A DNA stretch of 64,000 bases, taken from assembly GCA_904397815.1 (NCBI GenBank), contig CAJFOT010000033.1, positions 1 through 64,000 on the forward strand, read 5' to 3'. Source of the DNA: Candidatus Paralachnospira sangeri (GTDB lineage Bacteria; Bacillota; Clostridia; Lachnospirales; Lachnospiraceae). Below the pieces are notes generated by a model. The model was given only the letters and a program-made list of their open reading frames with translations, searched no databases and was not told the DNA's origin. The position numbers were made by a program, and so were the translations under genes. Within the stretch, counting starts at the first letter, position 1. Each line of letters begins with the position of its first letter. Shown in pieces: positions 9,452-18,874 of this stretch.

Positions 9452-10114
9452 TTACAGCACCCTCTGTCCGTTGATTTTCAGGCCAAAGTGAAGTCCCAGC
9501 TTTTCCGCCGCTTTTTTGCACAGGATCATCCGGTTCAGAAAAATCTCAAAATAATCCATTACCGAACAAATCGTTGTGTCAATAATCAGCTCCAGTTCGA
9601 TCACTGCCAATTCCGGGTCAACAGTCAGAGCAGATTTCTTCACAGAGTAATTTACCCTGTCATGGATATCAAAAGACGTAATATCTAAATTTCTCACCCT
9701 GGAGCACCGCACATCTGATTTATCCGCTATAATCAGGGCAGCCGCCACCGCGTTTACCGGATATGCGGTTCCCTCATCATGGTTTCCGATGGCAGTGATC
9801 ACCGTAGCGATATCCTCCGGGTCAGCGCCCATATTGTCCAGAATACGGAAAGCCATCACCGCGCCGCTCTGGGCATGATCGATCCGATTGATAACATTTC
9901 CAATATCATGAAGGTATCCTGCAATTCTGGCCAGTTCCGCCTCCCGCTCTGAATATCCCATTACAGTCAGGATATGACTGGCCGTCTGCGCCACCTTGCT
10001 GACATGAGCAAAACTGTGCTCTGTATATCCCAGAGCGATTAAAGACTCGTCCGCTTTTCTGATATATGTTTTTACCACTTCACTGTTTTTTACATCTTCA
10101 TAGGTAATTTTCAT
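9452..10114 (-). CDS. HD-domain phosphohydrolase
   Basis: HSFAHVSKVAQTA...AGYLHDIGNV...GNHDEG...DKSDVRCSRVRN; ATG at 10114 preceded by GGAGG (track ORF starts at 10285). Confidence 0.82.
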   Translation of the reverse strand: MKITYEDVKNSEVVKTYIRKADESLIALGYTEHSFAHVSKVAQTASHILTVMGYSEREAELARIAGYLHDIGNVINRIDHAQSGAVMAFRILDNMGADPEDIATVITAIGNHDEGTAYPVNAVAAALIIADKSDVRCSRVRNLDITSFDIHDRVNYSVKKSALTVDPELAVIELELIIDTTICSVMDYFEIFLNRMILCKKAAEKLGLHFGLKINGQRVL

Positions 10115-10257
10115 ACATTCCTCCAGTTTCCGGCTGTTTTCACCTGATTCCTGCATCTCCTGTATAATGACGCTACCTTCTATCATACATGAAACCTGGA
10201 AAAATGCAAAGCAATCCCGCAAATTTACAATCATTTTACAAACTGACGGTCTTTCAT

Positions 10258-10518
10258 TTACACGTTCTGATACCCGTAAACACAACAGAACTCCACCAGT
10301 TCCTCCAGTGCTTTCCCAGCCGCTTCCCGCACACCTTCATGCTCATCCTCCAGCCCTTTGATCAGACAGTCAACCGACTCTTCCGCCGGTACCCTGCCCA
10401 AAGCCGTATACGCAGCAGCCCGCAGAGCCGGATTCCGGTCTTTTGTATATCCGATCAGCCTCCTCATCAATTTTTTCTGTCCTACAGTTCCGTCTGCTCT
10501 TTCTTTTAAATTTTCCAT
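10258..10518 (-). CDS. HEAT-repeat protein
   Basis: Two HEAT-like helical units: NPALRAAAYTALGRV..ESVDCLIKGLEDEHEGVREAAGKALEEL. Confidence 0.7.
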   Translation of the reverse strand: MENLKERADGTVGQKKLMRRLIGYTKDRNPALRAAAYTALGRVPAEESVDCLIKGLEDEHEGVREAAGKALEELVEFCCVYGYQNV

Positions 10519-10814
10519 ATATTAAATCCTTTCTTATTATGCCGCACCCGCAAATGATTTATTACATTCACTATCTCTGCATTCTAAAGGATAAATTTGA
10601 ATCCCCTGTGTCAAAACCATGATAACTTCCTTAATTTTGTTAAAGAATCCTTAACTGTTTCTGGCAGTGATGTGAATATTTGCCTATATATTACGGAATC
10701 CTGTACTTTCTTATATTTTGCTAAATTTTCTGTGGGATTCATTGACTTTCCAGCCGTTTGTGATAAAATTAAAACTGTTCTATGAGGATACAAAAGCAAA
10801 GGAGAAGCCATATT

Positions 10815-11267
10815 ATGGATGGAATGGACATAAAAATTTTACATTGTCTGAAAAAGAATGCCAGAGAAAAAGCTTCTGAAATCAGCAAGGAAATTCATCT
10901 GGCCGTATCAACTGTGATCGAAAGAATCCGAAAAATGGAATCCTCAGGAATTATACAGTCTTACACCATTATACTGGATGAGAAAAAGCTGGGAAATGAT
11001 GTGACAGCACTGATGGAGGTCAGCCTGGAGCATCCCAAATATTACGATGCTTTCACCGAAATGATTCAGAGCAATCCGAACATCGTATCCTGCTATTATA
11101 TGACTGGTGATTTTGATTTTATTTTGAAAATCATCTGTAAATCATCCGAACATCTGGAGAATATACACCGTACCATCAAAGGACAGAACGGCGTATCTGC
11201 AACCAGAACTCACTATGTTTTAAAGAATGTTAAAAATTCTTATTCTACTATTCCAACAGATGAGTAA
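10815..11267 (+). CDS. Lrp/AsnC family transcriptional regulator
   Basis: MDGMDIKILHCLKKNAREKASEISKEIHLAVSTVIERIRKMESSGIIQSYTIILD wHTH plus RAM-type C-terminus. Confidence 0.9.
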   Translation: MDGMDIKILHCLKKNAREKASEISKEIHLAVSTVIERIRKMESSGIIQSYTIILDEKKLGNDVTALMEVSLEHPKYYDAFTEMIQSNPNIVSCYYMTGDFDFILKIICKSSEHLENIHRTIKGQNGVSATRTHYVLKNVKNSYSTIPTDE

Positions 11268-11299
11268 GGGCGCCGCAAGGCGTCCTTACTCTTTGTCTG
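11262..11299 (+). terminator. Intrinsic terminator
   Basis: GAGTAAGGGCGCC-gcaa-GGCGTCCTTACTC then TTTGTCT. Confidence 0.8.
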
Positions 11300-11300
11300 A

Positions 11301-12125
11301 TCACAGTCTGATTTTCATGCCGCACTGCCCGATCATGCACCTTTCCTGAAATGCCTGTTTCATCGCCATAATCCCCTCCATCCCGGTACAGTGAACCGGG
11401 ATCAGGCAGCCGATCTGAAATGTCTCCAGTCCCTGTATGGTTTTCCAAATCCGTTCTTTTGAGGCATTCATCAGATGCATGCCCGCCAGCAGACACCGGA
11501 TGGGCCTGCCTGGAAAATACTGTCTGACATGGATGAGACAGTTAATGATCCCCATATGGCTGCATCCCATCACCAGGGTCAGGCCTTCCTCCGAATCCAC
11601 TGCCAGAAACTGCTCATCCTCAAAATAATCCGGCGCCATCTCTTCTGTGCCTTCCGGCTGGCAGAAAAATCCCGACGGTTTTTCCTCTCCTGACGGACTG
11701 TAGGGAATATTGCCCAGCAGCCAGAAGCCCGGCCAGATTTCCTGTATATCCTCCGTATAAATAAATTCGGCCCGGCTGTCCTTCCGTTTCCAGGGGATAC
11801 CGATATCCCGAAAATCACCGAGCTGACGGCCGGCGGTATATTTTTTCAGGAAACTGTTTTTCCGCACATATACCGGCGGCAGGTTTTCCAGAGTTTCCAG
11901 CGCCCGCAGGCCGCCGCAGTGGTCATAATGCCCGTGACTTAAAACGATGGCGTCCAGTCCCTCCAGATCCACGCCCAGTCTGGCGGCATTTTTCATAAAG
12001 GCATCTGACTGACCGGTATCAAAAAGAATTCGTTTTCCCCTCTCCTCAATCAGTACAGACAGACCATGTTCTGCCAGCAGACCCGCCCGGTAGACCAGAT
12101 TTTCATTCAGTATTGTAATATTCAA
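11301..12125 (-). CDS. MBL-fold metallohydrolase
   Basis: LSHGHYDHCGGL metal-binding motif, GCSHMGIINCL; resembles the beta-ribofuranosylaminobenzene phosphate synthase-like MBL subgroup. Confidence 0.85.
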   Translation of the reverse strand: MNITILNENLVYRAGLLAEHGLSVLIEERGKRILFDTGQSDAFMKNAARLGVDLEGLDAIVLSHGHYDHCGGLRALETLENLPPVYVRKNSFLKKYTAGRQLGDFRDIGIPWKRKDSRAEFIYTEDIQEIWPGFWLLGNIPYSPSGEEKPSGFFCQPEGTEEMAPDYFEDEQFLAVDSEEGLTLVMGCSHMGIINCLIHVRQYFPGRPIRCLLAGMHLMNASKERIWKTIQGLETFQIGCLIPVHCTGMEGIMAMKQAFQERCMIGQCGMKIRL

Positions 12126-12179
12126 ATTTCCTTCTCCTTCCTTACTTGCAGAACGTACCCGGAAATCTCACCTGATAAA

Positions 12180-12212
12180 AAGGATTCCGCTCCGCAGGCG
12201 GAACTCTTGCGC
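12180..12212 (-). terminator. Terminator downstream of map
   Basis: Minus strand TTCCGC-ctgcgga-GCGGAA then TCCTTTTT. Confidence 0.65.
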
Positions 12213-12239
12213 CGGGGAGCGTTGCCTGTTAAATAAAAG

Positions 12240-13112
12240 CTACCAGGCCAGCACCTCATGTCCCTCTTCTGTCACCAATACCATGATCTCCCACTGAGCA
12301 GAAGGCTTTCCGTCAGCAGTGTAGACAGTCCACTCATTTTCCTCATCTACAAAGATCTCATCTGTTCCCATATTCACCATCGGCTCAATGGTAAAGATCA
12401 TACCTGGCGCCAGCAGCATTTCCGTACCTTTTCTGGACACATAGCTGACAAAAGGCTCTTCGTGGAATTCCAAACCAACGCCATGTCCCCCAATTTCCCG
12501 GACTACCTTATAGCCGTTCTCTCTGGCATGGTTATGGACCGCCTCTCCCATATCGCCCATAAATCCCCATGGTTTCACCTGTTCCAGCCCCAGTTCCACA
12601 CATTCCTTCACCACCTGAACCAGCTTTTTCTTTTCTTCACTGACCTGCCCGATACAGAACATGCGGGAAGAATCGGAGTAATAACCTTTATAAATTGTAG
12701 ACACATCTACATTGATAATATCTCCTTCTTTCAGCACATCTTTTACAGACGGAATTCCATGACATACCTGATCGTTCACGGAAGTGCAGACGCTTTTGGG
12801 AAAGCCCTCAAAGTTCAGGGGCGCAGCGATGCCGCCCAGCTCCTTTGTTTTCTCCGCCACCAGCCGGTCGATCTCCTCCGTGGTCATCCCCGCCTCGATA
12901 TGCTCTGCCACATAATCCAGAACAGCCACATTCACCTTGCCGCTCTCCCGGATTCCCTGAATCTGCTCTGCGTTTTTAATCATAGAGTGATCGGGAACAA
13001 AAAAACCCTTTTCCCGGTAAAACTCTATTTTTTCATCAAAAGCCTGATGGCATGCCTTGTATTTCTTATGGCTGCCGCACCAGCATGGATCATTTCTTCC
13101 AATTTTTTTCAT
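12240..13112 (-). CDS. map: Type I methionyl aminopeptidase with N-terminal SEC-C zinc motif
   Basis: IGRNDPCWCGSHKKYKACH (SEC-C) then NFEGFPKSVCTSVNDQVCHGIPS, GHGVGLEFHEEP, IEPMVN; ATG at 13112 in RBS context. Confidence 0.93.
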   Translation of the reverse strand: MKKIGRNDPCWCGSHKKYKACHQAFDEKIEFYREKGFFVPDHSMIKNAEQIQGIRESGKVNVAVLDYVAEHIEAGMTTEEIDRLVAEKTKELGGIAAPLNFEGFPKSVCTSVNDQVCHGIPSVKDVLKEGDIINVDVSTIYKGYYSDSSRMFCIGQVSEEKKKLVQVVKECVELGLEQVKPWGFMGDMGEAVHNHARENGYKVVREIGGHGVGLEFHEEPFVSYVSRKGTEMLLAPGMIFTIEPMVNMGTDEIFVDEENEWTVYTADGKPSAQWEIMVLVTEEGHEVLAW

Positions 13113-13319
13113 CTTCTTTATCCTTTCCCTTTTCGATTCCCCGCACATACCAGTTCAGGACTGATATCGTGCCGCTGCTTTATTATAGCACGTTCCGGGA
13201 AAAAGAAACCGGGTTTTATTGAGATTTTTTATTTTCCGGCGCAACATTTTCCATTTTCCTCTACACTTATATGATAAAATACCACCATACTGAAAGGCCT
13301 GACAGGAGGTGAGCAGAGT

Positions 13320-13793
13320 ATGAAAAAGAATGGGGAGGTCTCTGACTTCCTGACCTTATACCAGCAGGTTTACGCAGACCTGTATCATTTCGCCCTCTAT
13401 CTGCTGAAAAATCAGCAGGACGCGGAAGATGTGGTCAGTGATACAGTGCTGGCCGCCTATGAGCAGTTCGGCCAGCTGCGCAGCAGAAAGGCTTTTAAAA
13501 GCTGGATTTTTAAAATACTGACCAACAAATGCAACCAGAAAATGCGCGCCTACTATCAGCAGACTACGCCGCTGGAGCAGGCCAATCTCTGGCACAGCCC
13601 GGATCTGGCCGGGGACGCCAGTGTACGGTCCGCCTTCTCCCAGCTGAAGGAAGAAGAACAGCTGATCGTAGCGCTGAATGTATTCGGCGGATACAAGGAA
13701 AAAGAAATCGCCGGGATGCTGAATCAGAATTACAGCACTGTCCGGTCCAAATATTACCGGGCTCTGCAGAAAATGAGAGCATCCCTGGAATGA
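13320..13793 (+). CDS. ECF-type RNA polymerase sigma factor
   Basis: Sigma-70 region 2 (YHFALYLLKNQQDAEDVVSDTVLAAYEQFGQLRSRKAFKSWIFKILTNKC) and region 4 (EEEQLIVALNVFGGYKEKEIAGMLNQNYSTVRSKYYRALQKMR). Confidence 0.92.
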   Translation: MKKNGEVSDFLTLYQQVYADLYHFALYLLKNQQDAEDVVSDTVLAAYEQFGQLRSRKAFKSWIFKILTNKCNQKMRAYYQQTTPLEQANLWHSPDLAGDASVRSAFSQLKEEEQLIVALNVFGGYKEKEIAGMLNQNYSTVRSKYYRALQKMRASLE

Positions 13794-13809
13794 AGTAGGA
13801 GGTATATCC

Positions 13810-15858
13810 ATGCGTCAAACACCATCTGAACATGATCTGATAAAGCGGATTCAGAAAGATGCCGGACAGATTCCTGTCCCTGACACGCTGAAACCGGAAG
13901 CAGTCAAACAAAAACTGGAGGAATCCGATGCCCGGCCCGTGAGAAAAAAGCCGGTGCTTCTGCGCCGCATCCTTCCCCTGGCCGGCGCCGCCGCCTGCTT
14001 CCTCCTGGCAGTGGGAATATGGCAGTTTGGCCCCCTGACCGGCGGGAATCAGGAAAACGAGGCAGCACCCACAGCCGCAGCCGATGAGGCAGCGCCGGAA
14101 TCCGGCGCCGGTTCGTCCATGACCGCTTCTTCCTATGAGGAAATTTATAAAACTGTCTCTGAAATCCAGACCCGCAGGGGAAGCTACACCAAACTGGCCC
14201 GGGAAGAAGAGATGACAATGGCGGAAACATCCGCCGCACCCGCAGACGGGGCAGCCAGTGCAGACAACTCAGAAGCGGCGGCCAGTGAAAATTCTCAGAC
14301 TTCTTTTTCCACCACCAACGTACAGGTGGAAAACATTGAAGAAGAGGACATCGTCAAGACAGACGGCCACTATCTGTACCATGTCGTCTATGACGACCTG
14401 CAGGACGGCCAGAGTATCGCAATCGTAAAAGCAGACGGTGCAGAGCTGGAAGAGGTAGGACGGATCTCCGAACTGACCGGACTGTCCGGCTTTTATCTCC
14501 AGGATAATACTCTCATCTGTGTGGAACAGATCTGGGTGGATAAGCCCGCCTCACTGGTTGAAGAGAATGCCAGAACTTACTACTCACCCAGCCGCCAGGT
14601 CACCCGTGTACGCTTTTTTGATATTTCCGACCGGTCCGCACCGAAGGAAATCTCTTCCCTGACGACAGAAGGATATTATTCCAGTTCCCGGATCTCCGGC
14701 GGTTACTTCTACCTGTTCTGCAATTACATGCCGTCAGAAGAGGCCATAGCCACCGAACCAAAAACCTTCGTCCCTGTCATCAACGATGAGACAATGTCCC
14801 CGGATTCCATCATCCTGCCGGAGGATTCTGACACAGACTGCTACCTGGTAGCCGCTTCCGTGTCCCTGGAAGAACCCTCAGCCTTCGCAGACAGCATGGC
14901 TGTACTGTCCACTGCTTCCCAGTTCTATGTATCTGCCGACCATATTTATGTGGCCGACACCCGGTACATGGATGAAAACAGCAGCTCTGACGTCACTAAC
15001 CTGACCATGCTTTCCTACCGAGACGGCGATATCAGCGGTGAAAAATCAGGCTCCGTCAAGGGGCAGATTCTGGACACCTTCGCCATGAATGAATACAACG
15101 GATATTTCCGTGTGGTCACCACCGTTACCGATTATGATGTGGCAGAAATCACGGATGACCGAACCGGAGAATTCCTGGGATATTCCTATGAAAACCCGGT
15201 TCAGACCAACAGCCTTTATGTGCTGGATGAAAACCTGGAGGTCATTGGCCAGATCGAAGGGCTGGCAGAAGGCGAACGGGTCTATTCCGCCCGTTTTATG
15301 GGAGATACCGGATATTTCGTCACCTACCAGCAGATTGATCCCCTCTACTCTGTAGATCTGTCTGACCCCGCCAATCCCCGGATCCTGGGTGAGCTGAAAA
15401 TCCCCGGTTTCTCTGAGTATCTGCATTTTTACAGCGAAAACCTGCTGCTGGGCATCGGCTACGAAACAGACCCGGACACACAAACCACAGAAGGCATCAA
15501 GCTGTCCATGTTCGACATCTCCGATCCCACCGATGTAAAGGAGATTCACAAACTGGTGCTGGACGGCGCAGATTATTCCGACGCCCTGTACGATTACAAG
15601 GCAGTGCTGATCGACCCGGCGAAAAACCTCTTCGGCTTCCCCTGCCAGGGCATGCTGGACGGAACCTATGTCAACCAGTACCGCACCTATTCCTACGACC
15701 CGGAAAAAGGCTTCACTGAAGGCATTCGCTGGATAAAAGAGGAATATACCAACGCCAGAGGCGCCTATATCGATGACACCTTCTATGTCCTGGACACAGA
15801 CGGAGATATCACCGCCTACAGCCTGGAAACCGGCCAGGAAACCGGCACCCTGCACTGA
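13810..15858 (+). CDS. Membrane-anchored protein with C-terminal beta-propeller domain; candidate regulator of the adjacent sigma factor
   Basis: About 55-aa cytosolic N-terminus, one TM (RRILPLAGAAACFLLAVGIW), large extracellular region with VENIEEEDIVKTDGHYLYHV characteristic of secreted beta-propeller proteins. Confidence 0.8.
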   Translation: MRQTPSEHDLIKRIQKDAGQIPVPDTLKPEAVKQKLEESDARPVRKKPVLLRRILPLAGAAACFLLAVGIWQFGPLTGGNQENEAAPTAAADEAAPESGAGSSMTASSYEEIYKTVSEIQTRRGSYTKLAREEEMTMAETSAAPADGAASADNSEAAASENSQTSFSTTNVQVENIEEEDIVKTDGHYLYHVVYDDLQDGQSIAIVKADGAELEEVGRISELTGLSGFYLQDNTLICVEQIWVDKPASLVEENARTYYSPSRQVTRVRFFDISDRSAPKEISSLTTEGYYSSSRISGGYFYLFCNYMPSEEAIATEPKTFVPVINDETMSPDSIILPEDSDTDCYLVAASVSLEEPSAFADSMAVLSTASQFYVSADHIYVADTRYMDENSSSDVTNLTMLSYRDGDISGEKSGSVKGQILDTFAMNEYNGYFRVVTTVTDYDVAEITDDRTGEFLGYSYENPVQTNSLYVLDENLEVIGQIEGLAEGERVYSARFMGDTGYFVTYQQIDPLYSVDLSDPANPRILGELKIPGFSEYLHFYSENLLLGIGYETDPDTQTTEGIKLSMFDISDPTDVKEIHKLVLDGADYSDALYDYKAVLIDPAKNLFGFPCQGMLDGTYVNQYRTYSYDPEKGFTEGIRWIKEEYTNARGAYIDDTFYVLDTDGDITAYSLETGQETGTLH

Positions 15859-15864
15859 CGCAGG

Positions 15865-15888
15865 GCGCCGGGCACCCCGGCGCTTTTA
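15865..15888 (+). terminator. Intrinsic terminator after the beta-propeller gene
   Basis: GCGCCGGG-ca-CCCCGGCGC then TTTT. Confidence 0.75.
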
Positions 15889-15960
15889 CCGCAGTTCCCT
15901 GCGGCATCCAGTCAGAAAAAGTCAGGCTGTCTCTGGCCTGCTCATTGCCGCTTCCGGGCT

Positions 15961-16941
15961 TTACAGCAGACGCCTGCACTTCTCCCGGTCTGCCTCAGAC
16001 AGCCGCAGCACCTGCATCGCCTCTTCCTCCGTCAGCTTCAGCCGGTCCATCAGGTTTTTGACGGCTCTTGCATTGGCCTGCGCTGCTCCCTGTTCCATTC
16101 CCTGCTCTATTCCTCTTCGCTCCACCAGATCACTTAAATTACACATATGTTCCACCTCCGTTTCCAGTTCTTCCGTCATTCTGATACCAAACTCCCGCTG
16201 GAGGATTTCCAGCTTCTGCCCGGCGCTGATTCTGCCGGTAAACAGCACATCCAGCAGCCTCAGAATTCCGCTGTAATTTTTCTCTTCTTCTGTCCCGATG
16301 TACACCATCACCACCGTCAGCAGGTCGTAATTCTCCTTTTTCTCCCGCATCTCCCCGATCAGATCTTCCTTTCGGATAATATAACGGGTGATACAATTCC
16401 GCTGCCGTTTCGGCGGGTTCATGCACAGCCAGATGGAGTAAACCTTTCTGATATTCTCGTAATGAGAACCGGTGAATTCGGTTCCATACTGGGCGGAGAC
16501 CATCCTCCCGCAGTAATAGAACCCCCGCTTCACCAGCGGATAACCCGGATAAAAGTCCCCCTGGGCCTCCACATTCAGCAGCAGACGGATCTGCTCCCTG
16601 TCCTTCGGCGCCAGCGCGTAAAAGCGGACATCATAGGTCACCTTTCCCTCTGTCAGCGTTGTATCTTCTGTATTCATCCCTGTTATGGTATCACCGGCAG
16701 CCGCCGGTGTTTCTTCATTCGTCTCATCCGGATGCACGCCCACGGTGCCCACCTCAGGAGTCCCTTCAATGTACCGCTCGGCAATATCACGGATGTCACA
16801 GCCGTAAAATTCCTCCACGCAGCCCTTTAAAATCCAGGCCAGAATCGCCTTATTGGATATCAGCTGCCGGCAGGCCGCGTCATAGCGGGCCTTCTGACCG
16901 GCCTGCACAATATTGCCGGCCAGCTTTGTCGCTCTTTTCAT
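15961..16941 (-). CDS. Rpn family recombination-promoting nuclease / PD-(D/E)XK-type protein
   Basis: SNKAILAWILKGCVEEFYG, YDVRFYAL, LLLNVEAQGDF, Glu-rich C-terminus ERRGIEQGMEQGAAQAN. Confidence 0.82.
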   Translation of the reverse strand: MKRATKLAGNIVQAGQKARYDAACRQLISNKAILAWILKGCVEEFYGCDIRDIAERYIEGTPEVGTVGVHPDETNEETPAAAGDTITGMNTEDTTLTEGKVTYDVRFYALAPKDREQIRLLLNVEAQGDFYPGYPLVKRGFYYCGRMVSAQYGTEFTGSHYENIRKVYSIWLCMNPPKRQRNCITRYIIRKEDLIGEMREKKENYDLLTVVMVYIGTEEEKNYSGILRLLDVLFTGRISAGQKLEILQREFGIRMTEELETEVEHMCNLSDLVERRGIEQGMEQGAAQANARAVKNLMDRLKLTEEEAMQVLRLSEADREKCRRLL

Positions 16942-17044
16942 GTTTTCCTTTCCTTTTTCTGTATACAGTTTATCATGAATCAGTTGCTAATACAATTATC
17001 TCACAAACAGGGAAAAATGTCTTGTCCAATCGGCGACAAAGCAG

Positions 17045-17093
17045 TGCCAGTTAACGACTATTCGCTGCCAGTTGCAGAAAAAAGAATGCCAGT
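17045..17093. repeat. Three TGCCAGT copies at exact 21-bp spacing
   Basis: TGCCAGT at 17045, 17066 and 17087. Confidence 0.75.
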
Positions 17094-17162
17094 GGGAGAG
17101 CTGTCTTGTATGAAATGATGAAAAGTTATGAAAAGTTATACAAAATGTGTCCAAAGAAATTG

Positions 17163-17191
17163 TTGACATCTGTCCCGACCTGTGATATAAA
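17163..17191 (+). promoter_or_regulatory. Consensus promoter of tRNA-Trp
   Basis: TTGACA-N17-TATAAA with TGTG just upstream of the -10. Confidence 0.85.
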
Positions 17192-17222
17192 TATAAGGCA
17201 GGTCAAAAAGACCTGTTTTTGT

Positions 17223-17295
17223 AGGGGTGTAGTTCAGTCGGTAGAACGTTGGTCTCCAAAACCAAATGTCGAGGGTTCGAGTCCTTCCGCCCCTG
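17223..17295 (+). tRNA. tRNA-Trp (anticodon CCA)
   Basis: AGGGGTG acceptor arm pairs with CGCCCCT; anticodon loop CTCCAAA; T-loop GGTTCGAGTCC; no encoded CCA. Confidence 0.95.
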
Positions 17296-17306
17296 GTATA
17301 TATGAT

Positions 17307-17337
17307 CCCGGTATGAATTGCCATACCGGGCTTTTTA
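17307..17337 (+). terminator. Terminator of tRNA-Trp
   Basis: CCCGGTATG-aattg-CCATACCGGG then CTTTTTATATT. Confidence 0.9.
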
Positions 17338-17383
17338 TATTCTTTTTGCCACCGCGCATTTCCCTTCTTCTCTTCATTCCGTC

Positions 17384-18571
17384 TTAAAGGCGCGTCTGCT
17401 GATTATCCTCCCAAATCTTCTGCTTCTTTCCCCGCACATAAACCGCCCGCACTTTCAGCTGCCTGTCCAGCAGCACCAGATCAGCCCGTTTCCCGGGGGT
17501 AATGCTGCCGCACTGATCAAAAATCCTGGCGCGGCGGGCCGGATTTTCGGAAGCGCACCGGATCGCTGAGGCCAGATCCAGCCCCACCTCCTCCACCGCA
17601 GTCCGCACACAGTCCATCAAATCAGAAGCCGAACCTGCCAGAGTCTCCGTCCCTTTCAGAAACGCATGCTTTCCCCGCACCTCCACATCCTGGCCGCCCA
17701 GTGTGTAAATGCCGTCCGGCATCCCGGCAGCCCGCATACTGTCGCTGATCAGTACCATCCGCTCCGCCGTCAGCAGACGATAAGCCAGCTTCACCACAGC
17801 CGGGTGAGCATGAATGCCGTCACAGATCATTTCCGCCATACACCGGCTGTCCTCCAACGCCGCTGCCGCCGCTCCCGGCTCCCGGTGATGGAGGCCGTTC
17901 ATGGCATTAAACAGGTGGGTCACTCCGTCCGCGCCCCACCGGAATGCCTGCCGGGCAGTCTCATAATCACAGTCCGTATGCCCGATGGACATCCCGCACA
18001 CCGGCGAAAAAGCCCGGATTACCTCCTCAGCCCCCTCCAGTTCCGGCGCAATGGTCATGATCCGCAGCATACCGCCGGCAGCCTCAAAGAAACGTCCCAT
18101 CTGCTCTGCATCCGGTTTCTGCAGGAACGCTCCGTTCTGCGCTCCCTTTTTCTTACCGGACAGGTAGGGTCCCTCCAGATGGATTCCGGCAAACACCGCC
18201 CCCTCCTCACCGGAAAAAGAAGCCGCCATATCGCAGATCTCCATCAGACGGGGAGCCGGAAGGGTCATCACCGCCGGCACAATCGTCGTAATGCCTCTTC
18301 CCGCCTCATAGCGGGCCATGCGGGCCAGCCCCTCTGCCGACCCGTCTGAAATATCTTCTCCCACGCATCCGTGAAAATGGACATCCACCAATCCCGGAAC
18401 CGCATAGCATCCGGAGGCATCCTCCACCGTTCCCCTTCCGTTTTCCACAAATATCCCATCTTCCATTCCCACATCTTTCTGCCGAAACCGGTAATCCTCG
18501 CACAAAACTTCCGCGCCCCGTATCACCATATCTGTTTCCTCCATCCTGTCAGGTATCTGTCCCTTTTTCAC
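17384..18571 (-). CDS. nagA: N-acetylglucosamine-6-phosphate deacetylase
   Basis: PGLVDVHFHGC, GIHLEGPYLS, GHTDCDYETARQAFRWGADGVTHLFNAM, ISDSMRAAGMPDG. Confidence 0.92.
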   Translation of the reverse strand: MKKGQIPDRMEETDMVIRGAEVLCEDYRFRQKDVGMEDGIFVENGRGTVEDASGCYAVPGLVDVHFHGCVGEDISDGSAEGLARMARYEAGRGITTIVPAVMTLPAPRLMEICDMAASFSGEEGAVFAGIHLEGPYLSGKKKGAQNGAFLQKPDAEQMGRFFEAAGGMLRIMTIAPELEGAEEVIRAFSPVCGMSIGHTDCDYETARQAFRWGADGVTHLFNAMNGLHHREPGAAAAALEDSRCMAEMICDGIHAHPAVVKLAYRLLTAERMVLISDSMRAAGMPDGIYTLGGQDVEVRGKHAFLKGTETLAGSASDLMDCVRTAVEEVGLDLASAIRCASENPARRARIFDQCGSITPGKRADLVLLDRQLKVRAVYVRGKKQKIWEDNQQTRL

Positions 18572-18751
18572 TCATATTATCATTTTTTACCCGTTTCCTC
18601 ATTTTTCATTGTAGGGGCTCCTGTCTCCGGCGTCAAGCGCGTCTTCATGCTTTCTTTATTTTTTTTACATACTTTTTTTATTTTCTCTTGCTTTTTTCCA
18701 GCTTCTGTGATAACTTTATTGCATTGCTGTCGAGTCCCGCGACTTTACAGC

Positions 18752-18840
18752 TACTCTGGAGAGTCTCCGTATCAGGAGCGCCGAAGGTGTAACACAGCCC
18801 GTGAGGCTGTCTATCTCTCAGGCAAAAGGACAGAGCACAC
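18752..18840 (+). promoter_or_regulatory. Glycine riboswitch aptamer (single)
   Basis: CTCTGGAGAGTCTCCGTATCAGGAGCGCCGAAGGTGTAACACAGCCCGTGAGGCTGTCTATCTCTCAGGCAAAAGGACAGAG matches the glycine aptamer core; upstream of an alanine/glycine symporter. Confidence 0.92.
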
Positions 18841-18874
18841 AAAAGTTCAATTGTATGCGGTGTTCTACTCTCTG

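Noticed and set aside
17045-17093. Sigma-54 promoters from the TGGCA motifs (reverse strand)
   Set aside because: The GC element of the -12 box does not follow at the correct spacing in any of the three copies.
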